Shown: positions 1-10,162, counted from the stretch's first letter. The stretch is 64,000 bases of DNA from Pseudomonas entomophila (GCF_013523125.1 NZ_JAAMQJ010000014.1:1-64000), one strand, 5' to 3'. Made by a program: numbers and translations. Notes: generated by a model from the letters alone, not told the origin.

Positions 1-3000
1 TGCAGCGCGAGACGTTCAGGTCCTGCATGAAGGCCTGCAGCATCGAGGGCACGAAGTGCAGCGTGCTGACCTGCTCGCGGGTAATCAGCTCGATCAGGCG
101 TGCTGGGTCGCGATGATCCCCTGGAGCAGCCACGACCAACCGTGCGCCAGTCATCAGCGGCCAGAAGAATTCCCACACCGACACGTCGAAGCTGAACGGG
201 GTTTTTTGCAGCACCGTATCGTCTGCCGTCAGGCCGTAGGCGTCTTGCATCCAGCACAGCCGGTTGACCAGTGCCGAATGACGGTTGCCCGCCCCTTTCG
301 GGCGGCCCGTGGAGCCGGAGGTGTAGATCACATAAGCCAGGTTTTCAGGGTGCACCGGCACCTGCGGATCGTGGCTGCACTCGCTGCCTGGCTCCAGATC
401 CAACGCCAGCGTCTGCACGCCCTCGCTCAACGGCAAATCCAGATGGCTTTGCGTCAACAGCAGGCTCACGCCACTGTCTTGCAGCATGTAGCGCAAACGA
501 TCCTGCGGGTATTCCGGATCCAGCGGCACATAGGCGCCCCCGGCCTTCAGAATGGCCAGCAGCCCCACCACCATCTCCACGCTGCGCTCGGCCGCGATGC
601 CCACCCGTACATCAGGACCGACGCCCAGTTCGATCAGGCGATGGGCCAACCGGTTGGCACGTTCATTGAGCTGCGCATAGCTCAAGCGCGTCCCGCCAAA
701 CACCAACGCTTCGGCCTCGGGGGTGCGTTGCACTTGCGCTTCGATCAACTGCTGAACACTGCTGTCCAGCGGGCAAGGGACCGCCGTGTCGTTCCACTGC
801 ACCAGCGCCTGGTCGCGCTCATGCGCCGCCAGCAACGGCAACTCGGCCACCGTTCGATCCGGGCGAGCGACGATCCCTTGCAACAACGCGGTGAAGTGCG
901 CCGCCAGGCGTTCGACGGTCGGCCGATCGAACAGGTCGCGGTCGTAGGCCAGCGAGGCCACCAGGCCCTGCTCGGTCTCGCAGGTATCGAGCACCAGGTC
1001 GAACTGTGCGCTGCCGCTGTCCCAGGTCAAAGGTGAAAGACGCAGGTCGCCCCATTCGCGGGCCTGACGCTCACGGGCCTGGTGGTTGAACAGCACCTGG
1101 AACAGCGGGCTGTGGCTGAGGTTGCGTTCGGGCGCCAGGGCCTCGACCAATTGCTCGAACGGCAGGTCCTGATGGGCCTGGGCATCGAGCGCCGCCTGGC
1201 GGGTCTGTTGCAACAGCGTGGTGAACGGCAGGCGCGGATCGATCTCGGCGCTCAGCACCTGGGTGTTGACGAAGAAACCGATCAGGCGCTCGGTCTCGGC
1301 GCGGGTGCGGTTGGCGACCGGCACCCCGACGCGGATGTCGGACTGCCCGCTGTAGCGGTGCAGCAGGGTCTGGAACGCCGCCAGCAGGACCATGAACAGG
1401 GTCACGTCCTGGGCCTGGGCCAACTGACGCAGGGCATCGCCCAGCGCAGGCGGCATGGCCAGTTCCAGGCGGGCGCCGCGCAGGCGACGCGTGGCCGGGC
1501 GCGCCCGGTCGAACGGCAGCGCCAGCACCGGCTGCTCGCCGCCCAGACGCTCGGTCCAGTAGTCCAGCTGCCGTTGCCGTTCGCCGCCATCGAGCCACTG
1601 GCGTTGCCAGGCGGCGTAGTCGGCGTACTGCACGCTCAGCGGCGCGGCGTCCAGGCCGTGGTACCCCTGCAGCAGCTCATCGATCAACACGCCCATGGAG
1701 GCGCCGTCGGCGATGATGTGGTGCTGCACGATCACCAGCACGTGGGTCTGGGTGTCCAGCGCCAGCAGGCGCACGCGCAGCAGAGGCCCGCTCACCAGGT
1801 CGAAGGGCTGGCGCACCTGGGCATCGACCCAGGCCAAGACGGTGTCCGTGTCTGCATTCGGCGCCTGCTCGACCTCCAATGGCAGCACCAGGGTGGGCTG
1901 GATGCGCTGGCACAGCGACCCCGCCTCGTCGCTGAAGGTGGTACGCAGCGGTTCGTGACGCGCGATGACCCGGTCGAACGCGCCTTGCAACGCCGCCAGG
2001 TCCAGGGGCCCGTCGATGCGCAGCGCCAGAGGCACGTTGTAGGCGGCGCTGTCCGGGTCCAGGCGCCAGAGGAACCACTGCCGCTCCTGGGCATAGGAGA
2101 CGGGCATGGTCGCCTCGCGTGGCAGGACGGGGATGGCGGACGTGCCTGCGGGTACCAGGGCCGCGCACACCTCGGCGAAGGCGCCCAGGGTCGGGTGCGC
2201 GAACAGCGCGCGCAGCGGCACCTCCAGGGCCAGCGTCTGGCGGATCCGTGCGATCAGTTGCGTGGCCAGCAGCGAGTGCCCGCCGCGCTCGAAGAAATCA
2301 TCGGCCAGCCCGATCGGCTCGACCTGCAACACCTGCGCCCAGAGCATCGCCAGGCGAGCCTGCAAGGCAGTGCGCGGCGCTTCGTAGGCGTGTTGCCCGG
2401 CGCCGAAGTCGGGCACGGGCAAGGCAGCGCGGTCGAGCTTGCCGTTGACGTTCAACGGCAGCCTGTCGAGCACCTGCCAGTGGGCCGGAATCATGTAGTC
2501 GGGCAGCGCCTGGCGCAGGGTGGCGCGCACGGCGTCCAGCCACTGGGCGTCGGGCTGTGGCTGAATGGCGCTGAGGTAGGCCACCAACTGGGTGCCGGTG
2601 GGGCTAGCCAGGGCCAGCACGGCCGCTTCGCGGACAGCTGCCAGCCCGTGCAGGCAGGCTTCGATCTCGCCGACCTCGATGCGCAGGCCGCGGATCTTCA
2701 CCTGATGGTCGATCCGCCCGACGTACTCCAGGACGCCCGCGCGGGTATAGCGCGCCAGGTCGCCGCTGCGGTACAGCCGCGCGCCGGGTACCTGCGCATG
2801 CGGGTCGGGCAGGAAGCGCTCGGCCGTGAGCGCCGGGCGGTTCACGTACTGCTGGGCCAGGCCGTGGGTGGCGGCGATGCACAGCTCGCCGACGGCTTCG
2901 GCGGGTAGCAGCGCGCCGGTCGGGTCGAGCACGTACAGCGAGCGGCCGGCGATGGCCTGCCCGATGGGAATGCCGTGGCCGTCATGGGCGTCCTCCAGGC

Positions 3001-6000
3001 GACAGTCGTGCACGCTCGAGACCACCGTGGCCTCGGTCGGGCCATAGGTGTTGACCAGGCGGATCGACCCCAGGCCGGCAGCATGCCACAGGCGCAGGCC
3101 TTCGACCGACATCGCCTCGCCGCCCACGTGGACCTGGCGCAGGCGTCCGAGCCCCTGCCCCGGCGTGGCCGCGCAGGCACGGGCGAGCAGGTGCCAGTAA
3201 GCGGCCGGCAAGTCCGCCAGGGTCACCTGCTGCGCGACGATCACCTGGGTCAGTTGCTCGACGTCCCACAGCGTCTCGCCGCGCATGACCAGCGCGGCGC
3301 CCGTGCACAGCGGCGGATAGCACTGCTCGACGAAGCCGTCGAAACTGAAGGTGGCGAACTGCAGCACGCGGTCGTCTTCGACCAGGCAGGAGTACGCGGT
3401 CGCACTGTCGGTGAACTCGGCCAAGGCCGCATGACTGATCGCCACGCCCTTGGGCCGCCCGGTGGAGCCGGAGGTGTAGATGATGTAGGCCAGGTGCTCG
3501 GCGTCGAACGCCACCTGCGGCGCCTGATCGGCCAGAGGCGCGGCCGCCTCGCACAGCGCCGTCAGTTCCAGGCGCGGCACGCCTGCCGGCAGGGTCAGGT
3601 CGGTGAGCAGACCGTCGTCGCACAGCAGCAGGTCCAGGCCGCTGTCCTCGACCATGTAGGCCAGGCGTTCACGGGGATACTGGGCGTCCAGCGGCACGTA
3701 CGCCGCGCCGCTCTTGAGTACTGCCAGCAGGCTGACGATCAGCCGCGGCCCGCGGTGCACGGCCAGGCCCACTCGCTGCCCGGGGCGCACGCCCTCGGCG
3801 ATCAGTCGATGGGCCAGCTGGTTGGCCTGGCGCTCCAGGTCGCCGTAGCTCAGGCGGACCTCGCCACAGTGCACGGCCAACGCCTCGGGCCGACGCCGGG
3901 CCTGGGCGCTGATGCGCTGGTGGACCAGACCGGTGCCGCACGGCGTCACCGCCGGGCCTCGGCTGGTCGCGAGCAGGTCGGTGCGGGCAGGCGCGTCCAG
4001 CAGGTCGAGGGTGCCGACGGCGGCGTCGGGCGCCTGGTGCATCTGAGTAAGCAGGTGCAGCAGGCTGGCGCCCAGTTGGCGCACCTGGGCTGCGTCGAAC
4101 GCCGCCGGGTCGTAGCTGAATTCCAGGCGCACGCCCTCCCCGCGCTCGATGCCCAGGGTCAGCGGGTAGTGGGTGCGCTCGTGGTTGTGGACCGCGCCGA
4201 AACGCAGACCGGCCGGCGCGCCCTGGCGCAGGGCCTCTGCCACCGGGAAGTTCTCGAACACCAGCAGGCTGTCGAACAGCGCCGTGCCCTGGTGCCCGGC
4301 CCAGCCTTGCACGGTGTAGAGCGGCACGTGCTCGAACTCGCGCAGTTCGAGGTTGAAGGCCTGGACGTCTTCCAGGTACGCCTGCACCGTGCGCTGCGGC
4401 GCGGCATCGACCAGCACCGGCAAGGTGTTGATGAACAGGCCCAGCTGGTCTTCGATGCCGGGCAGCGGTGCCGAACGTCCCGACACCGTGGCGCCGAAGA
4501 CCACGCAGGACTGGCCGGTCAGGCGTTGCAAGAGCAGGCCCCAGGCCGCCTGGAACAGGGTGTTGAGGGTGACCTTGTGCTGACGGGCGAAGCGCTCCAG
4601 CGCCTCGGTCTGCGGCGTGTCGATCTGCGCCAGGTAGTGCCCCTCGCCGGCCGCCACGTCGGGGCGACGCAGCGCCTGGGCCAGCAGGGTCGGGCCTGGC
4701 AACGCGCTCAGTCGAGGCGTCCAGAAGCGTTCGGCCGCGTCGGTCGCCTGCTGCGCCAGCCAGCCCAGGTAGTCCCGGAAACGCCCCTGCGCCGCAGTGG
4801 GCCGCTCGCCAGCGTAGTGCCCGATCACCTCGGCCAGCAGCTGGGCGTTGCTCCAGCCGTCGAGCAGGATGTGGTGGCTGGTGTAGATCAGCTGCCAGTC
4901 GTCCGGTCCGGTGCGCGCCAGCAACAGGCGCCACAGCGGTGCGCAGCTCAGGTCGAAGCCACGCGTGCGTTCGGCCTCGGCCAGGGCGTCGAGGTCGGCG
5001 GTGGGCGTGTCGATGACCTCAAGGGGCAGCGCCAAGGCGCGGTGGACGACCTGGTGCGCGCTGTCCAGGCCGTGCCAGTGGATGCTGCTGCGCAGGATCT
5101 CGTGACGTGCGCACGCGGTCTCCCAGGCCTGCCAGAAGCGCGTCAGGTCCAGCCCGCCGATGTCCAGGCGCAGTTGGTTGATGTAGGCACCGTCGTCGGT
5201 GTCGTAGAGGGCGTGGAAGAACAGGCCCTGCTGCATGGGCGACAGCGGGTACAGGTCTTCGATGGAGGGCCCTGGGATTGGCAGACCGTCGAGCTGCGCC
5301 TGGTCGAGCTGGGCCAGCGGGAAGTCCGCCGGTGACGGCTGCCCGGCCGGCACCGCCAGGCAATGGACGACCAGGGCCTCGAGCTCCTGGGTGTAGGCGT
5401 CGGCCAGGGCCTGGACGGTGTCGGTCTCGAACTGGTCGCGGCTGTAGCCCCACTGTAACGTCAGTTCGCCTGCGTACACCTGGCCTTCCACGGTCAGCCA
5501 GTTGGCCAGCGGTGCGTCCAGGTCCTGCCCGCCGCCGCCCTGCTCATGAGCCGGCGTGAACACGGCGGCGCCCTCGAACTGGCCGTCGAACTGGCCGAGG
5601 TAATTGAAGGTGACCCGCGGTGCCGGAAGCGCGGCCAGCGCCGCCTGGGTCGCCACATCGCTCAGGTAGCGCAGCACGCCATGGCCAAGCCCTTTGTCGG
5701 GCACGGCGCGTAGTTGTTCCTTGATCGCCTTGATCGACTCGCCGAGCCCCGCCTGCGGCTGCAGCCGGACCGGGTACAGGCTGGTGAACCAGCCGACGCT
5801 GCGGGTCAGGTCGAGGCCGTCGAACAGGTCTTCACGCCCGTGTCCTTCCAGCTGCAGCAAGGCCGCCTGGGCGCCGCTCCAGCGGCACAGGACCCGCGCC
5901 AGGGCGGTCAGCAGGAGGTCGTTGACTTGGGTGCGATAGGCCGCTGGCGCTGCCTGCAGCAATTGCCGCGTCCTCTCGGGCGAGAGCCGCGAGGCCACCT

Positions 6001-9000
6001 TGGCCGCCTGTCGCTGGGTCGCCAGCGCCCCCGGCCGGTCGCAGGGCAGCTCGCCGTCCACCCGTTGCGCCTGCCAGTAAGGCAACTGCTCGGCCGCCGT
6101 CGGTAGCCACTCGACCAACCGGGCCGTCCAGGCCTGGTAGCTGCTGGTGCGGGCCGGCAGGGTCGCGGCCTGGCCGGTCTGGTGCTGGGCATAAGCCTGC
6201 TCGAGGTCGTCGAGCAGAATGCGCCACGACACGCCATCGACCGCCAAATGGTGGATGACCAGCAGCAGGCGTTGCTCGCCGTCGGGCAGGGCCACCAGCA
6301 GCGCACGTAGCAGAGGCCCCTGCTGCAGGTCGAGGCTACGCTGGGCCTCGTCGCACAGGCGCATCAGGTCGGCGCTGTCGGTGGCCTGGCGCTGCCAGAG
6401 ATCGAGGCACTCGCCGGTCTGGCCATAGTGCTGGGACCAGCCCTCGGCCGACGCCGTGAAGCGCAGTCGCAGGGCGTCATGGTGGTTGACCACCGCGGTC
6501 AGGGCGGCCAGCAGTGCCTGGGGCTGCAGGGGCAGACGCGCGCGCAGCAGCACGGACTGGTTCCAGTGATGGCGCGCCGGGATGGCCTGCTCGAAGAAGT
6601 GGTGCTGCACCGGGCTCAGGGTCACCGGGCCCGTGGCGGGTGCCTGCTCGACGGGGGCGGTGGACGGTCGCCCGGCGGCGCCGGCCAGGCGGCGCAGGGT
6701 CTGGAACTGGAACAGGTCGCGCGGGCTGAAGTGCAACCCTTCGCGTCGGGCACGGCTGACCACCTGGATGGCGATGATGGAGTCGCCGCCCAGCGCGAAG
6801 AAGTTGTCTTCCAGACCGACCTCGGGCACGCCCAGCACCTCGCGCCAGATCGCCGCCAGCGCCTGCTGCGTGGCGGTTTCGGGCGCCTCGAAGCGACTGC
6901 ATGGGGTGGCGTCAGGCCGTGGCAGGGCCTTGCGGTCGAGCTTGCCGTTGGGGGTCAGCGGCCAGCGCTCCAGCGCAACCAGGTGGCTGGGCACCATGAA
7001 CTCGGGCAGTGCCTGCGCCAAGCCGTCCTTGAGCCCTTGCTGCCAACCGTCGGGCTGCGCGTCGAGCACCAGGTAGGCCACCAGCTGCTTGCCGTCCAGC
7101 GCCAGCACCACTGCTTCACGCACCCCGGCCTGTTGCACCAGGCGCGCCTCGATCTCGCCCAGTTCGATGCGCAGGCCACGGAGTTTGACCTGGTGGTCGA
7201 GACGGCCCAGGTACTCGATCACGCCATCGGGCCGCTGACGCACTCGGTCGCCGGTGCGGTAGAGGCGCTGGCCGACCACGAAGGGATCGGCGACGAAGCG
7301 TTCGGCGGTCAGCCCCGGACGGCGGTGATAACCGCGTGCCAGCCCGATGCCGCCCAGGTACAGCTCGCCGGACACACCCGGCGCGACCGGCTCGAGCCCG
7401 GCGTCGAGCACGTAGGTACGCAGGTTGGCGATCGGCACACCGATCGGCACGCTGTCACGGCCTTCCTCGACGCAGGTCCAGTGGGTGACGTCGATGGCCG
7501 CTTCGGTCGGACCATACAGGTTGTACAGCGCGGCCTTCGGCAGCCTGGCGAAGACCTGCGCCTGCGCCTCCACCGGCAAGGCCTCGCCGCTGCAGACGAT
7601 GCGGCGCAGGCTGTGGCAGGCCTCTACCCCAGGTTCATGGATGAACGCCTGGAGCATCGACGGCACGAAGTGCAACGTGCTGACCTGGTAGCGGCCCAGG
7701 GTCTCGATCAGGCGCGCCGGGTCACGGTGCTCGCCGGGGGCGGCCACGGCCAGGCGTGCGCCGGTTATCAGCGGCCAGAAGAACTCCCAGACCGAGACGT
7801 CGAAGCTGAACGGGGTCTTTTGCAGCACCGTGTCGCTGGCGTCCAGGCGGTAGGCGTTCTGCATCCAGTGCAGGCGGTTGACCAACGCCTCGTGGCTGTT
7901 GCCCGCGCCTTTCGGCCGGCCGGTGGAGCCTGAGGTGTAGATCACGTAGGCCAGTTGACGTGGATCGACGCGCACCTCGGGCGCGTGGTCGGGCTGGTCG
8001 TCCAGCGCCAGCGTGTCGAGGGTCAGGCACTGAACGCCAGGCAGCGCTGGCAGGTCGGCCTGCACGGCCTGGTGGGTCAACAGCAGACCGATGCCGCTGT
8101 CGTCGATCATGTAGGCCAGGCGTTCGGCCGGGTAGTCCGGATCCAGCGGCACATAGGCAGCGCCCGCCTTGAGGATCGCCAGCAACCCCACGACCAGGTC
8201 CACGCTGCGCTGCAGGCTGGTGCCGATCAGGGTGTCGGTATCGGCGCCCTGGCTGCGCAGGTAATGCGCCAGACGGTTGGCGCGGGTATCGAGCTGGGCG
8301 TAGCTGAGGGTCGTCTCGCCGAAGACCAGAGCGGGTGCATCCGGCGTGCGTCGGACCTGTGCCTCGAACAGCTGGTGGACACCGGTCGGGCCGGGGTACT
8401 CGCGGGCGGTGTCGTTCCAGGTGTCCAGCACGGTGGCGCGGGTCGACGCATCGAGCATCGGCAGTTGCCACAGCGCCGTCTCGGGCCGCTCGACCAGAGC
8501 GCGCAGCAGTGTCTGCCAATGCTGGGCCATGGCCTCGACGGTGGCCGCCTCGAACAGGTCGCTGGCGTAGGTGAACGCCGCTTGCAGCGTGCCGCCTTGT
8601 TCGTAGGTGTCCAGGCTCAGGTCGAACTGAGTGGTGCGGCTGCGCCAGGCCAGGTGCGACAGCTGCAAGCCCGACGCCAGGGTGACCGCGGCCAGGTCGG
8701 CGACGTGCGGCTGGTGGTTGTACATCACCTGGAACAGCGGCGCATGGCTGAGGCTGCGCTCGACCTTGAGCGCCTCGAGCAAACGCTCGAATGGCAGGTC
8801 CTGGTGGGCCTGGGCGCCCAGGACGGTGTCGCGGATGGCTTGCAGGTAGGTCAGGCCATCGGTGCGGGACTCAGGTTGCAGGCGCAGCACCTGGGTGTTG
8901 ACGAACAGGCCGATCAGCCCTTCGACTTCGGCGCGGTTGCGGTTGGCCACCGGGCTGCCCACGCGCAGGTCGGTCTGGCCGGTGTAGCGCTGCAACAGCA

Positions 9001-9916
9001 GGCCGAACGATCCCAGCAGCACCATGAACGGCGTCAGGGTGTGTTGACGCGCGAAGCCGCGCACCTGCTCGGCCAACGTCGCCTCGACCGTGAAGGCATG
9101 ACGACTGCCGCGCCCGCTCGGTGCGGCCGGCCGGGGATGGTCCAGCGGCAGTTCGAGCACCGGCTGTTCGTCGCCCAGCTGCGCCTGCCAGTAGGCCAGC
9201 TGTCGCTCCAGTTCACCGGCTTCGAGCCAGCGCCGCTGCCACAAGGCATAGTCCACATACTGGATCGGCAAGGCCGGCAGTTGCGGCTGCTCGCCTTGGG
9301 CGAACGCGTCGTAGCAACGGCTGAACTCGTCGATCAGCACGGTCATCGACCAGCCGTCGGAGACGATGTGGTGCAAGGTCAGCAGCAAGACGTGTTCCTG
9401 CGCGTCCAGTTGCAACAGGCGAATGCGCAGCAACGGGCCCTGCGCCAGGTCGAACGGCTTCAACGATTCGGCTTCGACGCTCGCCTGCACCTCGCGCGCT
9501 CGGTCCGCAGGCGCCAGGTGACGCAGGTCGATCACCTCGATCGGCGCCGGTGCCCCGCCCTCGACCTGCACGGGCCGTTCATCGGCCTGCTGCCGGAACA
9601 CCATGCCCAGGCTCTGGTGCCGCGCGAGCACGACGGTGAACGCCTGCTCCAGCGCCGCCCGATCCAGCGGCCCGTCGAGCCGCACTGCGCCGGGCAGGTT
9701 GTAGGCACCACTGTGGCGGTCCATCTGCCAAAGCACCCACATGCGCTGTTGGGCGTAGGACAACGCCTGGCGATCGGGCGCCTGGACGTTCGCCGGGATC
9801 GGGAACTGGGCGAAGTCGATCCCCTCGCCACGCAACCGCTCGAGGAACAGCCGACGCTTGTCTTCGGGAAGCTCGATGAAACGGCTGGCGAGTTGGAGGG
9901 ACTTTTCGGCGTTCAT
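1..9916 (-). CDS. Pyoverdine-type non-ribosomal peptide synthetase, C-terminus cut by window edge
   Basis: Large cytoplasmic assembly-line enzyme that activates and joins amino acids. The reading frame stays open from an ATG at 9916 to the window edge (about 3305 residues) with no stop; motifs checked at six places are all in the same frame. Domain order by residue: C (about 48-480, HHIVSDG near 182), A (about 490-1000, YTSGSTG near 658), T (GGDSI near 1041), E (about 1085-1520, HHLAVDG near 1220, FNYLGQFD near its end), C (HHILLDG near 1681), A (YTSGSTG near 2145), T (GGHSL near 2543), C (HHIIADG near 2731), A (YTSGSTG near 3196, incomplete). The first A domain reads DVWHVSLIDK, a serine code; with the E domain this gives D-Ser. 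The second reads DGEDHGTVVK, which I recall, unverified, as a lysine-type code. The third begins DVWH, again serine-like. A PvdS-type promoter upstream and pvdP and pvdH nearby point to the pyoverdine side chain. Which of pvdI/J/D it matches cannot be said. Confidence 0.9.
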   Translation of the reverse strand, partial: MNAEKSLQLASRFIELPEDKRRLFLERLRGEGIDFAQFPIPANVQAPDRQALSYAQQRMWVLWQMDRHSGAYNLPGAVRLDGPLDRAALEQAFTVVLARHQSLGMVFRQQADERPVQVEGGAPAPIEVIDLRHLAPADRAREVQASVEAESLKPFDLAQGPLLRIRLLQLDAQEHVLLLTLHHIVSDGWSMTVLIDEFSRCYDAFAQGEQPQLPALPIQYVDYALWQRRWLEAGELERQLAYWQAQLGDEQPVLELPLDHPRPAAPSGRGSRHAFTVEATLAEQVRGFARQHTLTPFMVLLGSFGLLLQRYTGQTDLRVGSPVANRNRAEVEGLIGLFVNTQVLRLQPESRTDGLTYLQAIRDTVLGAQAHQDLPFERLLEALKVERSLSHAPLFQVMYNHQPHVADLAAVTLASGLQLSHLAWRSRTTQFDLSLDTYEQGGTLQAAFTYASDLFEAATVEAMAQHWQTLLRALVERPETALWQLPMLDASTRATVLDTWNDTAREYPGPTGVHQLFEAQVRRTPDAPALVFGETTLSYAQLDTRANRLAHYLRSQGADTDTLIGTSLQRSVDLVVGLLAILKAGAAYVPLDPDYPAERLAYMIDDSGIGLLLTHQAVQADLPALPGVQCLTLDTLALDDQPDHAPEVRVDPRQLAYVIYTSGSTGRPKGAGNSHEALVNRLHWMQNAYRLDASDTVLQKTPFSFDVSVWEFFWPLITGARLAVAAPGEHRDPARLIETLGRYQVSTLHFVPSMLQAFIHEPGVEACHSLRRIVCSGEALPVEAQAQVFARLPKAALYNLYGPTEAAIDVTHWTCVEEGRDSVPIGVPIANLRTYVLDAGLEPVAPGVSGELYLGGIGLARGYHRRPGLTAERFVADPFVVGQRLYRTGDRVRQRPDGVIEYLGRLDHQVKLRGLRIELGEIEARLVQQAGVREAVVLALDGKQLVAYLVLDAQPDGWQQGLKDGLAQALPEFMVPSHLVALERWPLTPNGKLDRKALPRPDATPCSRFEAPETATQQALAAIWREVLGVPEVGLEDNFFALGGDSIIAIQVVSRARREGLHFSPRDLFQFQTLRRLAGAAGRPSTAPVEQAPATGPVTLSPVQHHFFEQAIPARHHWNQSVLLRARLPLQPQALLAALTAVVNHHDALRLRFTASAEGWSQHYGQTGECLDLWQRQATDSADLMRLCDEAQRSLDLQQGPLLRALLVALPDGEQRLLLVIHHLAVDGVSWRILLDDLEQAYAQHQTGQAATLPARTSSYQAWTARLVEWLPTAAEQLPYWQAQRVDGELPCDRPGALATQRQAAKVASRLSPERTRQLLQAAPAAYRTQVNDLLLTALARVLCRWSGAQAALLQLEGHGREDLFDGLDLTRSVGWFTSLYPVRLQPQAGLGESIKAIKEQLRAVPDKGLGHGVLRYLSDVATQAALAALPAPRVTFNYLGQFDGQFEGAAVFTPAHEQGGGGQDLDAPLANWLTVEGQVYAGELTLQWGYSRDQFETDTVQALADAYTQELEALVVHCLAVPAGQPSPADFPLAQLDQAQLDGLPIPGPSIEDLYPLSPMQQGLFFHALYDTDDGAYINQLRLDIGGLDLTRFWQAWETACARHEILRSSIHWHGLDSAHQVVHRALALPLEVIDTPTADLDALAEAERTRGFDLSCAPLWRLLLARTGPDDWQLIYTSHHILLDGWSNAQLLAEVIGHYAGERPTAAQGRFRDYLGWLAQQATDAAERFWTPRLSALPGPTLLAQALRRPDVAAGEGHYLAQIDTPQTEALERFARQHKVTLNTLFQAAWGLLLQRLTGQSCVVFGATVSGRSAPLPGIEDQLGLFINTLPVLVDAAPQRTVQAYLEDVQAFNLELREFEHVPLYTVQGWAGHQGTALFDSLLVFENFPVAEALRQGAPAGLRFGAVHNHERTHYPLTLGIERGEGVRLEFSYDPAAFDAAQVRQLGASLLHLLTQMHQAPDAAVGTLDLLDAPARTDLLATSRGPAVTPCGTGLVHQRISAQARRRPEALAVHCGEVRLSYGDLERQANQLAHRLIAEGVRPGQRVGLAVHRGPRLIVSLLAVLKSGAAYVPLDAQYPRERLAYMVEDSGLDLLLCDDGLLTDLTLPAGVPRLELTALCEAAAPLADQAPQVAFDAEHLAYIIYTSGSTGRPKGVAISHAALAEFTDSATAYSCLVEDDRVLQFATFSFDGFVEQCYPPLCTGAALVMRGETLWDVEQLTQVIVAQQVTLADLPAAYWHLLARACAATPGQGLGRLRQVHVGGEAMSVEGLRLWHAAGLGSIRLVNTYGPTEATVVSSVHDCRLEDAHDGHGIPIGQAIAGRSLYVLDPTGALLPAEAVGELCIAATHGLAQQYVNRPALTAERFLPDPHAQVPGARLYRSGDLARYTRAGVLEYVGRIDHQVKIRGLRIEVGEIEACLHGLAAVREAAVLALASPTGTQLVAYLSAIQPQPDAQWLDAVRATLRQALPDYMIPAHWQVLDRLPLNVNGKLDRAALPVPDFGAGQHAYEAPRTALQARLAMLWAQVLQVEPIGLADDFFERGGHSLLATQLIARIRQTLALEVPLRALFAHPTLGAFAEVCAALVPAGTSAIPVLPREATMPVSYAQERQWFLWRLDPDSAAYNVPLALRIDGPLDLAALQGAFDRVIARHEPLRTTFSDEAGSLCQRIQPTLVLPLEVEQAPNADTDTVLAWVDAQVRQPFDLVSGPLLRVRLLALDTQTHVLVIVQHHIIADGASMGVLIDELLQGYHGLDAAPLSVQYADYAAWQRQWLDGGERQRQLDYWTERLGGEQPVLALPFDRARPATRRLRGARLELAMPPALGDALRQLAQAQDVTLFMVLLAAFQTLLHRYSGQSDIRVGVPVANRTRAETERLIGFFVNTQVLSAEIDPRLPFTTLLQQTRQAALDAQAHQDLPFEQLVEALAPERNLSHSPLFQVLFNHQARERQAREWGDLRLSPLTWDSGSAQFDLVLDTCETEQGLVASLAYDRDLFDRPTVERLAAHFTALLQGIVARPDRTVAELPLLAAHERDQALVQWNDTAVPCPLDSSVQQLIEAQVQRTPEAEALVFGGTRLSYAQLNERANRLAHRLIELGVGPDVRVGIAAERSVEMVVGLLAILKAGGAYVPLDPEYPQDRLRYMLQDSGVSLLLTQSHLDLPLSEGVQTLALDLEPGSECSHDPQVPVHPENLAYVIYTSGSTGRPKGAGNRHSALVNRLCWMQDAYGLTADDTVLQKTPFSFDVSVWEFFWPLMTGARLVVAAPGDHRDPARLIELITREQVSTLHFVPSMLQAFMQDLNVSRC

Positions 9917-9967
9917 CGACTGATTTCCGTTGCAGGTGATCGGGGGACCCGGAGGTATCCCTACGAA

Positions 9968-9991
9968 ACGGAATCAGATGGGGGAAAATTA
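9968..9991 (-). promoter_or_regulatory. PvdS-type (iron-starvation) promoter of the NRPS
   Basis: On the minus strand TAATT (9991-9987) is followed after exactly 16 bases by CGT (9970-9968), 52 bases upstream of the NRPS ATG. PvdS promoters have TAAAT at -35 and CGT at -10 with this spacing; TAATT is a one-base variant. The same spacing recurs before three other genes in this window, two of them with the exact TAAAT, which makes chance unlikely. Confidence 0.65.
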
Positions 9992-10010
9992 GCGGAGGGG
10001 GGGCGAGCGG

Positions 10011-10043
10011 CAAGCTACAAGCTACAAGCTACAAGCTACAAGC
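10011..10043. repeat. Tandem heptamer repeat, CAAGCTA unit
   Basis: Four perfect copies of CAAGCTA plus a partial fifth copy (33 bases) lie between the stop of the chemoreceptor gene and the start of the NRPS. A second heptamer array in the opposite sense lies at 10121-10162. Rotated, this unit is CTACAAG, which differs by one base from the reverse complement (CTGCAAG) of CTTGCAG in the other array, so the two can pair over several turns. Confidence 0.85.
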
Positions 10044-10120
10044 GGATGTCTAGGGCTGTAGGTCAGCGGCAGCGATCTAGGTACTAGGCGCTGACCCCAA
10101 AGCCCTGCGAATCGCTTCTA

Positions 10121-10162
10121 CTTGCAGCTTGCCGCTTGCCGCTTGCTGCTTGCTGCTTGCCG
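10121..10162. repeat. Tandem heptamer repeat, CTTGCNG unit
   Basis: Six head-to-tail copies of a degenerate heptamer CTTGC(A/C/T)G end only five bases before the stop codon of the chemoreceptor gene. With the CAAGCTA array 77 bases away it forms an imperfect inverted repeat on the transcript leaving that gene, so it may act as a large stem-loop terminator or insulator between the chemoreceptor and the NRPS. It may equally be slippage-prone sequence without function. Confidence 0.8.

Noticed and set aside
1082-5335. Two long plus-strand open frames (about 608 and 786 residues)
   Set aside because: They lie antisense to the NRPS, which reads as well-formed C/A/T domains throughout. Their translations are Gln/Arg/Ala-rich and repetitive, a known by-product of high-GC coding.
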